A DNA stretch of 64,000 nucleotides from an uncultured Oscillospiraceae bacterium (GCA_944385035.1 CALWVV010000004.1:1-64000), one strand, 5' to 3'; shown: positions 22,618 through 32,148, counted from the first letter of the stretch. The notes: a model not told the origin generated them from the sequence alone. A program made the numbers and translations.

Positions 22618-23559
22618 ATGGCCGTTTTGGGACTGGATACCAGCAATTATACAACCTCCCTGGCGGTCTTTGATGGCAGGGATGGTGTCAATGTGGGCCG
22701 GCTGCTGACGGTGCGCCCTGGAGAACTGGGCCTTCGGCAAAGTGAGGCCCTGTTTCAGCATGTCCGTCAGCTGCCAGAGCTGTTTCGTGCCCTGGAACAG
22801 AAGGGGGCGCTGCACCAGATCGAAGCCGTGGGAGCCAGCACCCGCCCCCGTGCGGTAGAGGGCTCTTATATGCCGTGCTTCCTGGCCGGTGCTTCTCAGG
22901 GAGAAGGGCTGGCCAGCACCATGGGCATCCCCTTTTTTGAACATTCTCATCAACAGGGACATCTGGCCGCGGCCGCGTGGTCTGCCGGACGGATGGACCT
23001 TCTGGACGCTCCGTTCCTGGCCTGGCATCTGTCTGGGGGGACTACGGAGCTTTTATATGTTGAGCCGGAGGGATACACCGTCCGGGCAGAGGCGGTAGGG
23101 GGGACCAGTGACATTTCCGCCGGGCAGCTCATTGACCGCACCGGGGTGTTGCTTGGGCTCCAATTTCCGGCAGGGAAAGCCCTGGATGCGCTGTATGACC
23201 AGTCGGATGCCTGCGAAAACTACCGTGTAAAGCTCCAGGAACTTACGTTCTCGCTGTCTGGCATTGAGAATCAGGTCAAGCAGCGGATATCCTCTGGGGA
23301 GAAGCCGGGAAATGTGGCCCGGTTTACCCTGGACACGATCACCAGTGTGGTGGTGCGGGCCACCCAGCAGGCGCGGCAGCGCTGGCCCGGCCTTCCGGTG
23401 CTCTGCTCCGGAGGCGTGGCCTCTAACCGGCAGCTGAGAGCAGCCATGAGCGCGCAATGTCAGGCTGTCTTTGCCCAGCCCCAGTATTCCACAGACAACG
23501 CCATGGGAACGGCTATCCTCACATGGCGTGCTCTGCAAGCAGGGGAGGCGGGAGCATGA
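22618..23559 (+). CDS. TsaD/Kae1-like ASKHA protein (peptidase M22 paralogue)
   Basis: A 313-residue protein starting at the ATG at 22618, two bases after the nusB stop. It has the ASKHA opening 'VLGLDTSNYTTSLAVFD', 'STRPRAVEGSYMPCFLAG', 'FEHSHQQGHLAAAAW', 'LSGGTTELLYVE', 'AGQLIDRTG', and a late 'VLCSGGVASN'. These match the TsaD fold, but the metal-site region reads HSHQQGH where true TsaD has HxxxH in 'NHxxGH', and a genuine TsaD is normally found elsewhere with tsaB/E. It is therefore probably the paralogue of unknown function typical between nusB and xseA in this group. It overlaps xseA by four bases. Confidence 0.8.
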   Translation: MAVLGLDTSNYTTSLAVFDGRDGVNVGRLLTVRPGELGLRQSEALFQHVRQLPELFRALEQKGALHQIEAVGASTRPRAVEGSYMPCFLAGASQGEGLASTMGIPFFEHSHQQGHLAAAAWSAGRMDLLDAPFLAWHLSGGTTELLYVEPEGYTVRAEAVGGTSDISAGQLIDRTGVLLGLQFPAGKALDALYDQSDACENYRVKLQELTFSLSGIENQVKQRISSGEKPGNVARFTLDTITSVVVRATQQARQRWPGLPVLCSGGVASNRQLRAAMSAQCQAVFAQPQYSTDNAMGTAILTWRALQAGEAGA

Positions 23560-24773
23560 ACCGCAGCGCCCCCATTCTAAGCCCCTCCCAGGTGAGCCAG
23601 TATATCAAGGGTTTCATGGATCAGGACCGGCTGTTGTCCGGGCTGCTGGTTCGGGGGGAGCTTTCCAATTATAAAATGTACCCCTCGGGGCACCACTATT
23701 TCTCCCTGAAAGACCGGGAGGGAAGCCTTCGGTGCGTTATGTTCCGCGGGGACGCGGCTTCCCTGCGTTTTCGGCCGGAAAATGGCATGCAGGTGATCGC
23801 GGCCGGGCGGGTCACTGTTTTTCCCAGGGACGGACAGTACCAGCTCTATTGCAGCCGCCTCACTCCGGAGGGTGTGGGAGATCTCTATTTGGCCTTTGAG
23901 CAGTTGAAGGAAAAGCTTTCCAGAGAAGGCCTCTTCGAACCGGGACACAAAAAGCCTATCCCCGCCTTTCCTGAGACCATCGCCCTCATCACCTCCCCAG
24001 CAGGGGCGGCCGTGCGGGACATGATCCGGATTCTCCGCTCCCGCTGGCCCATGGCCGGGATTCGAATTCTTCCGGTCCGGGTTCAGGGGGCCGGCGCGGC
24101 GGAGGAGATCGCCGCCGCCATCCGGTGGGCCAATGAGCATGCCATCGCCCAGCTCATCATTACCGGGCGGGGCGGCGGTTCCATGGAAGATCTGTGGGCC
24201 TTTAACGAGGAAGCCGTGGCCCGTGCCATTTACCACTCGGAGATTCCGGTGATTTCCGCTGTGGGCCACGAGCCTGACGTGACCATCTCCGACTTTGCAG
24301 CGGATCTGCGTGCGTCCACGCCTTCCAATGCCGCGGAGCTGGCGGTACCACACCAGGAGGAGATCGCAGCCAGCCTGGCCGTCCTGGGCCAGCGGCTCCA
24401 GGGCAGCATGGTCCAGCGCCTGGACCAGAGCCGCCGTGCGCTCAATCGCCTGGGGGCCAGTCGGGCTATGACCGAGCCGGGAGCCTATTTCAAGGACAAG
24501 CGCCTGCTGCTGGACTATCAGAGCCGCTGCCTGATCCACGGCCTGGAGCGGAGCTTGTCCATGCAGCGGGAACGCCTGGGCAAGCTCAGTGCAGCGCTGG
24601 ATGCCATGAGCCCGCTGAAGGTGTTGGGCCGGGGCTATTCCATCGCACTGAAGGAACATGGAAGTGTGATTGCCTCGGTGCAGGATGCCCAGCCTGGAGA
24701 ACGTTTTATTCTGAAAGTATCCGATGGGCAGTTTGACTGCCAAGTCAACGGAGTATCGAAAAAAGAGGAGTGA
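23556..24773 (+). CDS. xseA: Exodeoxyribonuclease VII large subunit
   Basis: A 405-residue protein from the ATG at 23556 (MNRSAPILSPSQVSQYIKG). It has the N-terminal OB-fold ('RGELSNYKMYPSGHHYFSLKD'-type motif), the catalytic region ('ITSPAGAAVRDMIRILRSRWP', 'IITGRGGGSMEDLWAFNEE', 'SAVGHEPDVTISDFAADLRA') and a coiled-coil C-terminal region ending 'VLGRGYSIALK'. With XseB it degrades single-stranded DNA in both directions. It is coupled to the genes on both sides. Confidence 0.95.
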   Translation: MNRSAPILSPSQVSQYIKGFMDQDRLLSGLLVRGELSNYKMYPSGHHYFSLKDREGSLRCVMFRGDAASLRFRPENGMQVIAAGRVTVFPRDGQYQLYCSRLTPEGVGDLYLAFEQLKEKLSREGLFEPGHKKPIPAFPETIALITSPAGAAVRDMIRILRSRWPMAGIRILPVRVQGAGAAEEIAAAIRWANEHAIAQLIITGRGGGSMEDLWAFNEEAVARAIYHSEIPVISAVGHEPDVTISDFAADLRASTPSNAAELAVPHQEEIAASLAVLGQRLQGSMVQRLDQSRRALNRLGASRAMTEPGAYFKDKRLLLDYQSRCLIHGLERSLSMQRERLGKLSAALDAMSPLKVLGRGYSIALKEHGSVIASVQDAQPGERFILKVSDGQFDCQVNGVSKKEE

Positions 24774-24779
24774 GGCCCT

Positions 24780-25013
24780 ATGGCGAAAAAGAAGCTGGAT
24801 TTTGAGGGCTCCATGGCCCGCCTGGAGGAAATCGTAGGTCTGCTGGAACGGGGGGATGCCCCCCTGGAAGAGGCTATGAAGCTCTTTGAGGAGGGGGCCA
24901 AGCTGCTGCGGGAGTGTACCGCCCAGCTGGATGAAGCAGAGCAGAAGGTGACCCTTCTCACCCAGGGCCAGGATGGCCAGATGATGGAAGAACCCTTCCA
25001 GGGAGCTGAGTGA
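24780..25013 (+). CDS. xseB: Exodeoxyribonuclease VII small subunit
   Basis: A 77-residue helical protein with the XseB pattern 'LDFEGSMARLEEIVGLLERG' then 'APLEEAMKLFEEGAKLLREC'. It wraps the coiled-coil of XseA in the nuclease complex. It lies six bases after xseA and one base before ispA. The C-terminal dozen residues are variable. Confidence 0.95.
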   Translation: MAKKKLDFEGSMARLEEIVGLLERGDAPLEEAMKLFEEGAKLLRECTAQLDEAEQKVTLLTQGQDGQMMEEPFQGAE

Positions 25014-25014
25014 C

Positions 25015-25893
25015 ATGGAAAAAGACTTTACACTGTTGATGACCCGTGACCGGACCATGGTGGAGGAAGCCCTGGCGGGAATGTTCCGGGAGGAGCCGCG
25101 CTACGCCGATCTTCAGGAGGCCATGGAGTATTCTCTCCTGGCAGGGGGAAAGCGGATTCGTCCGGTGCTCACCCTGGAGGTGTGCCGGATGTGCGGAGGT
25201 GATCCCCAGGACGCCCTTCCCTTTGCCTGTGCTCTGGAGATGATCCATACCTACTCTCTGATCCACGATGATCTGCCGGCCATGGATGATGACCAGCTGC
25301 GGCGTGGGCGGCCCACCAATCATGTGGTCTATGGAGAGGCCACTGCCATTTTGGCGGGAGATGGCCTGCTCACTTCCGCCTTTGAGCAGCTTGCCAAAGG
25401 GAATCTGCCCGCCCAGCGGATTGTAGAGGCGGTGGCCTGTCTGGCCCGGAATGCCGGCCCCGAAGGCATGGTGGGCGGCCAGGCGCTGGATATGGCCGGG
25501 GAAGGCCGCTCCATGACCCGCGGAGAGCTGGAGCGGCTCCAGAGTCTCAAGACGGGAGCACTCATTTCCGCGGCGGCGGAGCTGGGCTGTATTGCCGCGG
25601 GCGGCAGTGCCCAGCAGCGGCAGAAGGTGCGGGACTATGCCCAGGCTTTGGGCCGTGCCTTCCAGGTTCAGGATGATATTCTGGATGTGACCAGCACGGA
25701 TGAGGAGCTGGGGAAAAGTGTGGGCTCTGACCGGGTCAACGAGAAGACCACTTTTGTTACCGCGCTCGGGCTGGAGGGAAGCCGGGCGCTGGTGGAAGAG
25801 CTGACCCAGCGTGCGGTGGATGCCCTGGCCGGCTTTGAGCAGGCAGACTTTCTGATTTGGCTGGCCCAATCCCTGGCCAAGCGTACCCATTGA
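25015..25893 (+). CDS. ispA: Geranyl/farnesyl diphosphate synthase (IspA)
   Basis: A 292-residue class I polyprenyl synthase: 'LLAGGKRIRPVL' (about 43), first Asp-rich motif 'LIHDDLPAMDDDQLRRGRPT' (DDxxxxD, about 83-102), 'GDGLLTSAF' and second motif 'FQVQDDILD' (about 220). It condenses isopentenyl and dimethylallyl diphosphates to the C15 precursor of undecaprenol and quinones. The grouping with dxs (1.4 kb downstream) is a common MEP-pathway arrangement. Confidence 0.94.
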   Translation: MEKDFTLLMTRDRTMVEEALAGMFREEPRYADLQEAMEYSLLAGGKRIRPVLTLEVCRMCGGDPQDALPFACALEMIHTYSLIHDDLPAMDDDQLRRGRPTNHVVYGEATAILAGDGLLTSAFEQLAKGNLPAQRIVEAVACLARNAGPEGMVGGQALDMAGEGRSMTRGELERLQSLKTGALISAAAELGCIAAGGSAQQRQKVRDYAQALGRAFQVQDDILDVTSTDEELGKSVGSDRVNEKTTFVTALGLEGSRALVEELTQRAVDALAGFEQADFLIWLAQSLAKRTH

Positions 25894-25948
25894 CCATTGA
25901 CAGGACGTACCATAGCGGCCTCCCTTCGGGAGAGAAAGCGGGGTAAGG

Positions 25949-26407
25949 ATGGATCATACCGGTTTTCTGGTGGGAAATCTCACGTTGGACCTGGCAATCT
26001 TTGCCTGGTTTGTAGCTCAGGTCATAAAAACCATCTTGCACTTTATCGTGAACCGGAATTTGGACCTGAAGCGGATGGTGGGCAGCGGCGACATGCCCAG
26101 TTCCCATTCTGCCTTTATCTGTGCCGCCACCATGTCCATTGGTCAGGTGTGCGGCTGGCGGGACCCGATGTTTTCCCTGTCGGCAGCCATCGCGCTGGTT
26201 GTCATGTATGACGCTTGTAATGTGCGCCGCTGCGCCGGGGAGCAGGCAAAGGTGCTCAACTATATGATTGAGCACATGGACCAGATTCCGCCGGAATTGA
26301 AGGAATGTAAGCGGCTCAATGAGAGCCTGGGGCATACGCTGCCCCAGGTGATCGCGGGGGCTGTGCTGGGCAGCGTCATCGGCCTGGCGGGGCCGGTTAT
26401 TTTGTAA
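25949..26407 (+). CDS. Divergent PAP2 family membrane protein (DUF212/YuiD)
   Basis: A 152-residue membrane protein with 'AQVIKTILHFIVNRNLDLKR' and the phosphatase-like 'GSGDMPSSHSAF' (PSSHS motif, about residues 46-54) plus a late 'GHTLPQVIAGAVLG', the three PAP2-like motifs of DUF212. It is likely a lipid-phosphate (possibly undecaprenyl-phosphate) phosphatase or a relative; its place between ispA and dxs suggests isoprenoid-phosphate work, but this is inference. ATG at 25949 follows GTAAGGATGG. Confidence 0.85.
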   Translation: MDHTGFLVGNLTLDLAIFAWFVAQVIKTILHFIVNRNLDLKRMVGSGDMPSSHSAFICAATMSIGQVCGWRDPMFSLSAAIALVVMYDACNVRRCAGEQAKVLNYMIEHMDQIPPELKECKRLNESLGHTLPQVIAGAVLGSVIGLAGPVIL

Positions 26408-26446
26408 TGCCCGCGTAAGCTGAATTGAGATGTGAGGGGTTATACC

Positions 26447-28300
26447 TTGACAAAGAGAGACGAAAAGCAAACAGGGCCTCTGCTGGAGGGGATCAGCGAC
26501 CGGGAGGCCGGGCAGCTTTGTGCCAAACTGCGCCGGGATCTGGTAGAGCAGGTATCCCAGACGGGAGGACATCTGGCCTCAAACCTGGGGGCGGTGGAGC
26601 TGACGGTGGCTATCCACCGGGTCTTTGACACGACCCGAGACCGGCTGGTCTTTGACGTGGGGCATCAGTGCTATCCCCATAAAATGCTCACCGGACGTTG
26701 GGAGCAGATGTCCACCATGCGCCAATATGGCGGCCTGGCCGGTTTTCCAAAGCCGACGGAAAGTGTTCACGACGCGTTTATTGCTGGGCACGCTTCCAAC
26801 TCGGTGGCGGTGGCCCTGGGGATGGCACGGGCCCGGAGCTTCCTGGGAGAGGACTATAAGGTCATTGCCCTCATCGGGGACGGGGCCCTCACGGGCGGTC
26901 TGGCCTATGAGGGGCTGTCCAATGCTGGTGAATGTGGGCAGCAGCTGCTGGTGATCCTCAACGACAACGGGATGTCCATCACCCCCAATGTGGGCGGCGT
27001 GGCCGACCACCTGGCCCGGCAGCGCCTTCGTCCCCAGTATCGGGCCTTTAAAAAGCATTATCAGAACTTTATGGCGGCTACCGCGCCAGGACGGGCCGCT
27101 TATAAGGTCATCCATAAAATTAAGCAGGCCCTCAAGCAGAGCCTGCTGCCCTGCAGTATGTTTGAGAACATGGGCTTTCGTTACCTGGGGCCGGTGGACG
27201 GGCACAATCTAACAGAGCTGACGGACATTCTCCGCTATGCCAGGGATCTGAACGAGCCCGCCCTGCTCCATGTAAAGACTGTAAAGGGAAAAGGCTTTCT
27301 ACCCGCGGAAGAAAACCCAGATGCCTTTCACGGGGTTTCTCCCTTTGATCCCATCACGGGCAAGCCCAGAAAGACGGGGGGCGAAAATTTCTCCTCCGTA
27401 TTTGGTAAGACTCTTTCCCGCCTGGCAGAGGGAGATGGTCGGGTATGCGCTATCACGGCCGCCATGGTGAGCGGGACGGGGCTGGAGACCTTTGCCCAGC
27501 GTTTTCCGGAGCGTTTTTTTGACGTGGGCATTGCCGAGGGATGCGCGGTTTCTATGGCCGCCGGCATGGCCAAGGAGGGGGCTGTGCCTGTCTTTGCCGT
27601 CTATTCTACCTTCCTCCAGCGCAGCTATGACATGCTGCTCCACGATGTGGCGCTCAGCAGCCTCCATGTGGTGCTGGGGGTAGACCGCGCTGGTCTGGTT
27701 GGAGAGGACGGCGAGACCCACCACGGCGTTTTTGATGTCGCTTATCTGGACAGTGTTCCCCATATGACGGTCCTGGCCCCAGCCAGCTTTGCTGAGCTGG
27801 AGGATATGCTGGAACGGGCCGTGCTGCGTCTGGATGGCCCTGTTGCGGTGCGCTATCCCCGTGGGGGAGAGGGGAGCTATACCGGTTGTGCCGGAGAAGA
27901 ACCATCCACTGTGCTGCGTGCGGGGAAAGACATTACGTTAGTAAGCTATGGGGTAGAGATCAACCAAGTTCTGGAGGCTGCCCAACGGCTGGAGCAGAAG
28001 GGAATTCAGGCCGAAATTGTAAAGCTAAATCAGCTTACACCACTTGATGGAACAGAGATTATCCGCTCTGTTGCAAAAACCGGAGTTCTGCTTGTGGCGG
28101 AGGAGACCGCGGCCAACGGCTGTGTGGGTCAGCGCCTGGCCGCCCTGTTGGAGCAGGAGCAGGTTGCTGCCAAGGTGGCACTGGTCAACTGCGGGGAAGG
28201 TTTCGTTCCTCACGGAAAGACGGAGCTTTTGAAGAAAGATCTGTCCCTGGATGGAGAGGGAATTGCAAAGAAAGCATGGGAGGTGCTGGGCCATGGCTAA
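26447..28300 (+). CDS. dxs: 1-deoxy-D-xylulose-5-phosphate synthase
   Basis: A 617-residue TPP enzyme: 'FDVGHQCYPHKMLTGR' (about 63-78), TPP-binding 'IGDGALTGGLAYEGLSNAG' with 'NDNGMSI' (about 143-180), 'GFRYLGPVDGHN', and the C-terminal transketolase domains ('DVGIAEGCAVSMAAGMA', 'DRAGLVGEDGETHHGVFD'). It makes DXP from pyruvate and glyceraldehyde-3-phosphate, the first MEP-pathway step. I prefer the TTG at 26447, which has GAGGGG at a good distance; the GTG at 26432 lacks a Shine-Dalgarno. The end overlaps tlyA by eight bases. Confidence 0.95.
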   Translation: MTKRDEKQTGPLLEGISDREAGQLCAKLRRDLVEQVSQTGGHLASNLGAVELTVAIHRVFDTTRDRLVFDVGHQCYPHKMLTGRWEQMSTMRQYGGLAGFPKPTESVHDAFIAGHASNSVAVALGMARARSFLGEDYKVIALIGDGALTGGLAYEGLSNAGECGQQLLVILNDNGMSITPNVGGVADHLARQRLRPQYRAFKKHYQNFMAATAPGRAAYKVIHKIKQALKQSLLPCSMFENMGFRYLGPVDGHNLTELTDILRYARDLNEPALLHVKTVKGKGFLPAEENPDAFHGVSPFDPITGKPRKTGGENFSSVFGKTLSRLAEGDGRVCAITAAMVSGTGLETFAQRFPERFFDVGIAEGCAVSMAAGMAKEGAVPVFAVYSTFLQRSYDMLLHDVALSSLHVVLGVDRAGLVGEDGETHHGVFDVAYLDSVPHMTVLAPASFAELEDMLERAVLRLDGPVAVRYPRGGEGSYTGCAGEEPSTVLRAGKDITLVSYGVEINQVLEAAQRLEQKGIQAEIVKLNQLTPLDGTEIIRSVAKTGVLLVAEETAANGCVGQRLAALLEQEQVAAKVALVNCGEGFVPHGKTELLKKDLSLDGEGIAKKAWEVLGHG

Positions 28301-29102
28301 GGTGCGGCTGGATGTGGCGTTGACGGAGCGCGGACTGGCGGAAAGCCGCCAGAAGGCCCAAGCCGTCATTATGGCGGGGCTGGTCTATGTAAACGGCCAG
28401 AAGCAGACCAAAGCGGGAGCCCCGGTAAAGGCAGAGGACCAGTTAGAGGTCCGTGGAAAAGCCCTGCCCTATGTAAGCCGCGGCGGGTTAAAACTGGAAA
28501 AGGCCATGTCCCTGTGGCCCATTACCCTCAAGGGAGCGGTGTGCGCCGATATTGGCGCCTCCACTGGCGGATTTACCGACTGTATGCTCCAGAATGGGGC
28601 CAGCAAGGTCTATGCGGTGGATGTTGGGTATAACCAACTGGATTGGCGCCTGCGCACCCACCCCCAGGTGGTGTGCATGGAGCGTACCAATGCACGCTAC
28701 CTCACACGGGAACAGATTCCAGAGGAGCTTGACTTCTTTTCTGTGGATGTCTCCTTTATCTCCCTCAACCTGATTTTGCCTGCCTTACGCCCTCTTATGA
28801 AAGAGGGAGGAGAGGCAGTGTGTCTGGTGAAGCCTCAGTTTGAGGCGGGAAAGGAGAAGGTGGGCAAGCACGGCGTTGTCCGTGACCCACAGGTCCATCT
28901 GGAGGTGCTGGAGCACTTCCTCGGTCATGCAGCAAGCGCTGGATTTACTGTAAAGGATATTACCTTTTCACCCATTAAGGGCCCCGAAGGCAACATCGAG
29001 TACTTAGGTTATCTCAAGGCGGGGGACGGACCTGTCTATGAGGGAGATCTGAAGGCCTTGGTCGATGCATCGCACAGTGTCTGGAAGGAGGAGGAGATAT
29101 GA
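28293..29102 (+). CDS. tlyA: TlyA-family rRNA 2'-O-methyltransferase
   Basis: A 269-residue protein: S4 RNA-binding domain at residues 1-60 ('VRLDVALTERGLAESRQKAQ', 'GLVYVNGQ'), then a Rossmann methyltransferase ('ADIGASTGGFTDCMLQNGA' SAM loop, 'DVSFISLNLILP', 'CLVKPQFEAG'). Homologues methylate ribose of cytidines in 16S/23S rRNA, which also makes ribosomes sensitive to capreomycin-type drugs. The conserved position between dxs and nadK-argR-recN is typical for Firmicutes. The ATG at 28293 is internal to the end of dxs. Confidence 0.93.
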   Translation: MAKVRLDVALTERGLAESRQKAQAVIMAGLVYVNGQKQTKAGAPVKAEDQLEVRGKALPYVSRGGLKLEKAMSLWPITLKGAVCADIGASTGGFTDCMLQNGASKVYAVDVGYNQLDWRLRTHPQVVCMERTNARYLTREQIPEELDFFSVDVSFISLNLILPALRPLMKEGGEAVCLVKPQFEAGKEKVGKHGVVRDPQVHLEVLEHFLGHAASAGFTVKDITFSPIKGPEGNIEYLGYLKAGDGPVYEGDLKALVDASHSVWKEEEI

Positions 29103-29971
29103 AGATTGTACTCAGCTCCAACCCCTACCGAGACCGTGGGCTCCGGGCCGCTCTGGAGGCCAAACGAGTGCTGGAGCATGCGGGAGCGGATACGGTGCTT
29201 TGCCTGCCCTTTCAGCCCAAAAAGGGGGACCGTCTGGACTTGCCCAGGCAGGTCACCCTATCTGTAATGGAGCAGGAGCTGCCTTGTGCCGACCTGCTGA
29301 TCTGCTTTGGCGGGGATGGAACCATCCTCCATGCCGCACGGGATGCAGTTGTCTACCAGGTGCCGATCCTGGGGGTCAATATGGGAAGCGTGGGGTTTAT
29401 GGCTGAGCTGGAACGGGGCGAGCTGTCCATGCTGACTCCCCTGGCCAAAGGGATGTTTACCATTGAAGAACGGATGATGCTGGATGTGCGGGTCATGCGG
29501 GGAAACCGGGAGATAAGCCGGGATCTGGCGCTCAACGATGCGGTCATCTCCAAGGGATCCATGGCACGGGTGGCCGAGGTCGAAGTGCTGGCCGACCACA
29601 TGAAGGTATCTACCATTATGGGAGACGGGGTCATTGTTTCCACTCCTACCGGTTCCACCGCTTACTCCATGTCGGCGGGAGGACCCATTGTAGAGCCCAC
29701 TTCCCACTGCATCATCCTCACACCCGTCTGTGCCCATCAGCTGGCTGCGCGGGCCCTTGTGCTGGATTCCGGACGGGTCATTACTGCCCAGATCCCAAAA
29801 TCGACCCGCAAGTATTTATACTTGTCAGTGGACGGAGGGAAGGCGGTCCGGCTGAACAGCGGCGATCGGGTGGAGATCAGCCGTTCGGAGCACTGCACCC
29901 GGCTGGCTCGGCTGGCGGACCGAAGCTTTTATGAGATCATCAATCAAAAATTAGGAGGGATGGTTCCGTGA
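29099..29971 (+). CDS. nadK: NAD kinase
   Basis: A 290-residue protein with the NAD kinase motifs 'LICFGGDGTILHAAR' (GGDG, about 66-73), 'NMGSVGFMAE', 'ALNDAVISKG' and 'TPTGSTAYSMSAGGPIVEP' (about 177-195). It phosphorylates NAD to NADP. It overlaps tlyA by four bases and argR by four bases, so the block is tightly coupled. Confidence 0.95.
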   Translation: MKIVLSSNPYRDRGLRAALEAKRVLEHAGADTVLCLPFQPKKGDRLDLPRQVTLSVMEQELPCADLLICFGGDGTILHAARDAVVYQVPILGVNMGSVGFMAELERGELSMLTPLAKGMFTIEERMMLDVRVMRGNREISRDLALNDAVISKGSMARVAEVEVLADHMKVSTIMGDGVIVSTPTGSTAYSMSAGGPIVEPTSHCIILTPVCAHQLAARALVLDSGRVITAQIPKSTRKYLYLSVDGGKAVRLNSGDRVEISRSEHCTRLARLADRSFYEIINQKLGGMVP

Positions 29972-30420
29972 AAAACGCACGTCAGGGTGAGATCATCAAG
30001 ATTATACAGTCTATGGATGTGGAGACCCAGGATCAGCTTCTGGAAGAGCTGCGTGCACGGGGCTTCTCCACCACCCAGGCCACCATTTCTCGGGACATTA
30101 AGGAACTGCGCATGGTAAAGGAGCTGTCCAAAAACGGCGGCTACCGCTATACGCTTTCGGAGCGTAAGCCCTCCGCGGCAGTGGATACCCGGCTGCGCAC
30201 GATTTTTAAAGAGGGCGTGGTCTCTGCTGATGTGGCCCAGAACCTGGTTGTCGTTCGTACCATGCCCGGTTTGGCCTCTGCCGCCTGTTCTGCTCTGGAT
30301 GGGATGGAGATCGAGGGAATGGTGGGCAGCCTGGCCGGGGATGATACGGGAATTTTGATCATGCGGGACAACGCCGCCGCCCAGCAGTTTGGTGCGGAAA
30401 TCCATAAGCTGCTGAAATAA
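29968..30420 (+). CDS. argR: Arginine repressor ArgR
   Basis: A 150-residue protein, GTG start. The N-terminal winged helix ('LLEELRARGFSTTQATISRD') binds ARG boxes; the C-terminal oligomerisation and arginine-binding domain has 'VVVRTMPGLASAACSALD' and 'AGDDTGILIMRD'. It controls arginine biosynthesis and catabolism; no arg genes are in the window. The tlyA-nadK-argR-recN order is widely conserved in Firmicutes. Confidence 0.94.
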   Translation: MKNARQGEIIKIIQSMDVETQDQLLEELRARGFSTTQATISRDIKELRMVKELSKNGGYRYTLSERKPSAAVDTRLRTIFKEGVVSADVAQNLVVVRTMPGLASAACSALDGMEIEGMVGSLAGDDTGILIMRDNAAAQQFGAEIHKLLK

Positions 30421-30453
30421 ACCCAGCGTCTGGGAACGAGGAGGCAAGACGCG

Positions 30454-32148
30454 ATGCTTTCGCTGCTCCATATTGAAAATATCGCCATTATCCAGTCGGC
30501 AGATATCACCTTTGATCCGGGGTTCAACGTCCTTACCGGTGAGACCGGTGCAGGCAAATCCATTGTTATCGATGCGATTGGCGCGGTGCTGGGGGAGCGT
30601 ACCAGCCGGGAGCTGATCCGCACCGGAGCCAAAAGTGCCCTGGTCTCGGCCTGCTTTACCGGATCTCTGCCTTTGAAGTGGCTGGAGGAGAATGGCTTTT
30701 CAGTTCCAGGGGATGAGCTTATGCTGCAGCGGGAGCTGCACGGGGATGGGCGGAATGTGTGCCGGATCAATGGACGGCCCATCACTGTTGCCCAGCTGCG
30801 GCAGCTGGGAAAGCAGCTGTTGAACATCCACGGCCAGCACGACGGCCAGCAGCTGCTGGACCCGGAGACCCACCTGGGGTATCTGGACCGGTTTGGAAAG
30901 ACCGGAGCTTTGCTGGACGAGTATCAGCTGGCCTTTGGGGCGGTGGCCGCCCTCCGGCGGCAGATTGCTGCCCTGGAAATGGACGAGGCCGAGCGCTCCC
31001 GAAGGGTTGATACTCTGGAATACCAGATCCGTGAGCTGGAGCGCGCGGAGCTGAAGCCCGGTGAGGATGAGGAGCTGGATGCACGAAAGACCATGCTCCG
31101 CAGTGCCGGCAAGCTGATGGAGGCCATTCAGGAGGCTCAGTTTGCCCTGCTGGGCGGCGAAGACAGCCGCGGGGCCTGTGACCTGATCTCGGAAGCAGAG
31201 GGCGCTGTGCGGTCCGTGGCCAAGCTGGGAGCCCAACTGGCGGAGCTGGGGGAGAAGCTCACCTCGCTGCGCTATGCCGCGGATGACGCGGCGGAGACCC
31301 TTCGGGATTTTGGTGATGCGTTCGACTTCTCTCCTGAGGAGCTGGACCGGCTGGAAAGCCGGCTGGATGTGATCTACCGCCTGAAAAAGAAATACGGCCC
31401 CACGGTAGAGGACATGCTTTCCTATCTGGACCAGTGCCGGGAGGAGCTGAGCCAAATTCAGGACGCGGACGACACCATCCAGCACCTGGAGGGAGAGCTC
31501 CAGAAGGCACTGGAAACGGCGCGGACACTGGGGGCAAAGCTGTCTCAGGCCCGGAAAGCGGCGGCTTTGGAGCTTCAGGTGCGTATTCAGGAAGAGCTGC
31601 GGCAGCTGGATATGCCAAAGGTGCGCTTTGAGACGGAATTTCAGGCCCTCTCCGCCCAGGACGGCATGGACGAGACTGGAATGGACCAGGTACAATTTCT
31701 TATGTCCGCCAATCTGGGTGAGTCGCTCAAGCCCATTCAGAAGGTGGCCTCCGGCGGTGAGCTGGCCCGGATCATGCTGGCACTGAAGAATGTGCTGGCC
31801 CAGGACGATGGGATTGGCAGCCTCATCTTTGATGAGGTGGATACCGGCGTATCCGGCCGGGCAGCCCAGAAGGTGGCCGAAAAGATGGCCGACGTGGCCG
31901 GCGGCAAGCAGGTGCTGTGTGTCACCCACCTTCCCCAAATTGCTGCCATGGCCGATACCCACTTCTCCGTAGAGAAGGGGGAGCGGGACGGACGCACTTA
32001 CACGCGGGTAGAGCGGCTGGACAAACAGGGCAGGGTGGAGGAGCTGGCCCGTCTGATCGGCGGAGCTTCGCTGACCCCCGCTTTGATCAAGAGCGCGGAG
32101 GATCTGCTCCAGCAGGCTCAGGAGTACCGCAATTCCAAAGCCAACTAA
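30454..32148 (+). CDS. recN: DNA repair protein RecN
   Basis: A 564-residue SMC-like ATPase: Walker A 'TGETGAGKSIVIDAIG' (about 27-42), two coiled-coil arms with 'NIHGQHDGQQLLDPETHL' (about 127-144), signature 'KVASGGELARIMLALK' (about 430) and Walker B 'LIFDEVDTGVSG' (about 455-466). It acts early in double-strand break repair. ATG at 30454 follows GAGGAGG. It is the last gene of the operon and is followed by a hairpin. Confidence 0.95.
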   Translation: MLSLLHIENIAIIQSADITFDPGFNVLTGETGAGKSIVIDAIGAVLGERTSRELIRTGAKSALVSACFTGSLPLKWLEENGFSVPGDELMLQRELHGDGRNVCRINGRPITVAQLRQLGKQLLNIHGQHDGQQLLDPETHLGYLDRFGKTGALLDEYQLAFGAVAALRRQIAALEMDEAERSRRVDTLEYQIRELERAELKPGEDEELDARKTMLRSAGKLMEAIQEAQFALLGGEDSRGACDLISEAEGAVRSVAKLGAQLAELGEKLTSLRYAADDAAETLRDFGDAFDFSPEELDRLESRLDVIYRLKKKYGPTVEDMLSYLDQCREELSQIQDADDTIQHLEGELQKALETARTLGAKLSQARKAAALELQVRIQEELRQLDMPKVRFETEFQALSAQDGMDETGMDQVQFLMSANLGESLKPIQKVASGGELARIMLALKNVLAQDDGIGSLIFDEVDTGVSGRAAQKVAEKMADVAGGKQVLCVTHLPQIAAMADTHFSVEKGERDGRTYTRVERLDKQGRVEELARLIGGASLTPALIKSAEDLLQQAQEYRNSKAN

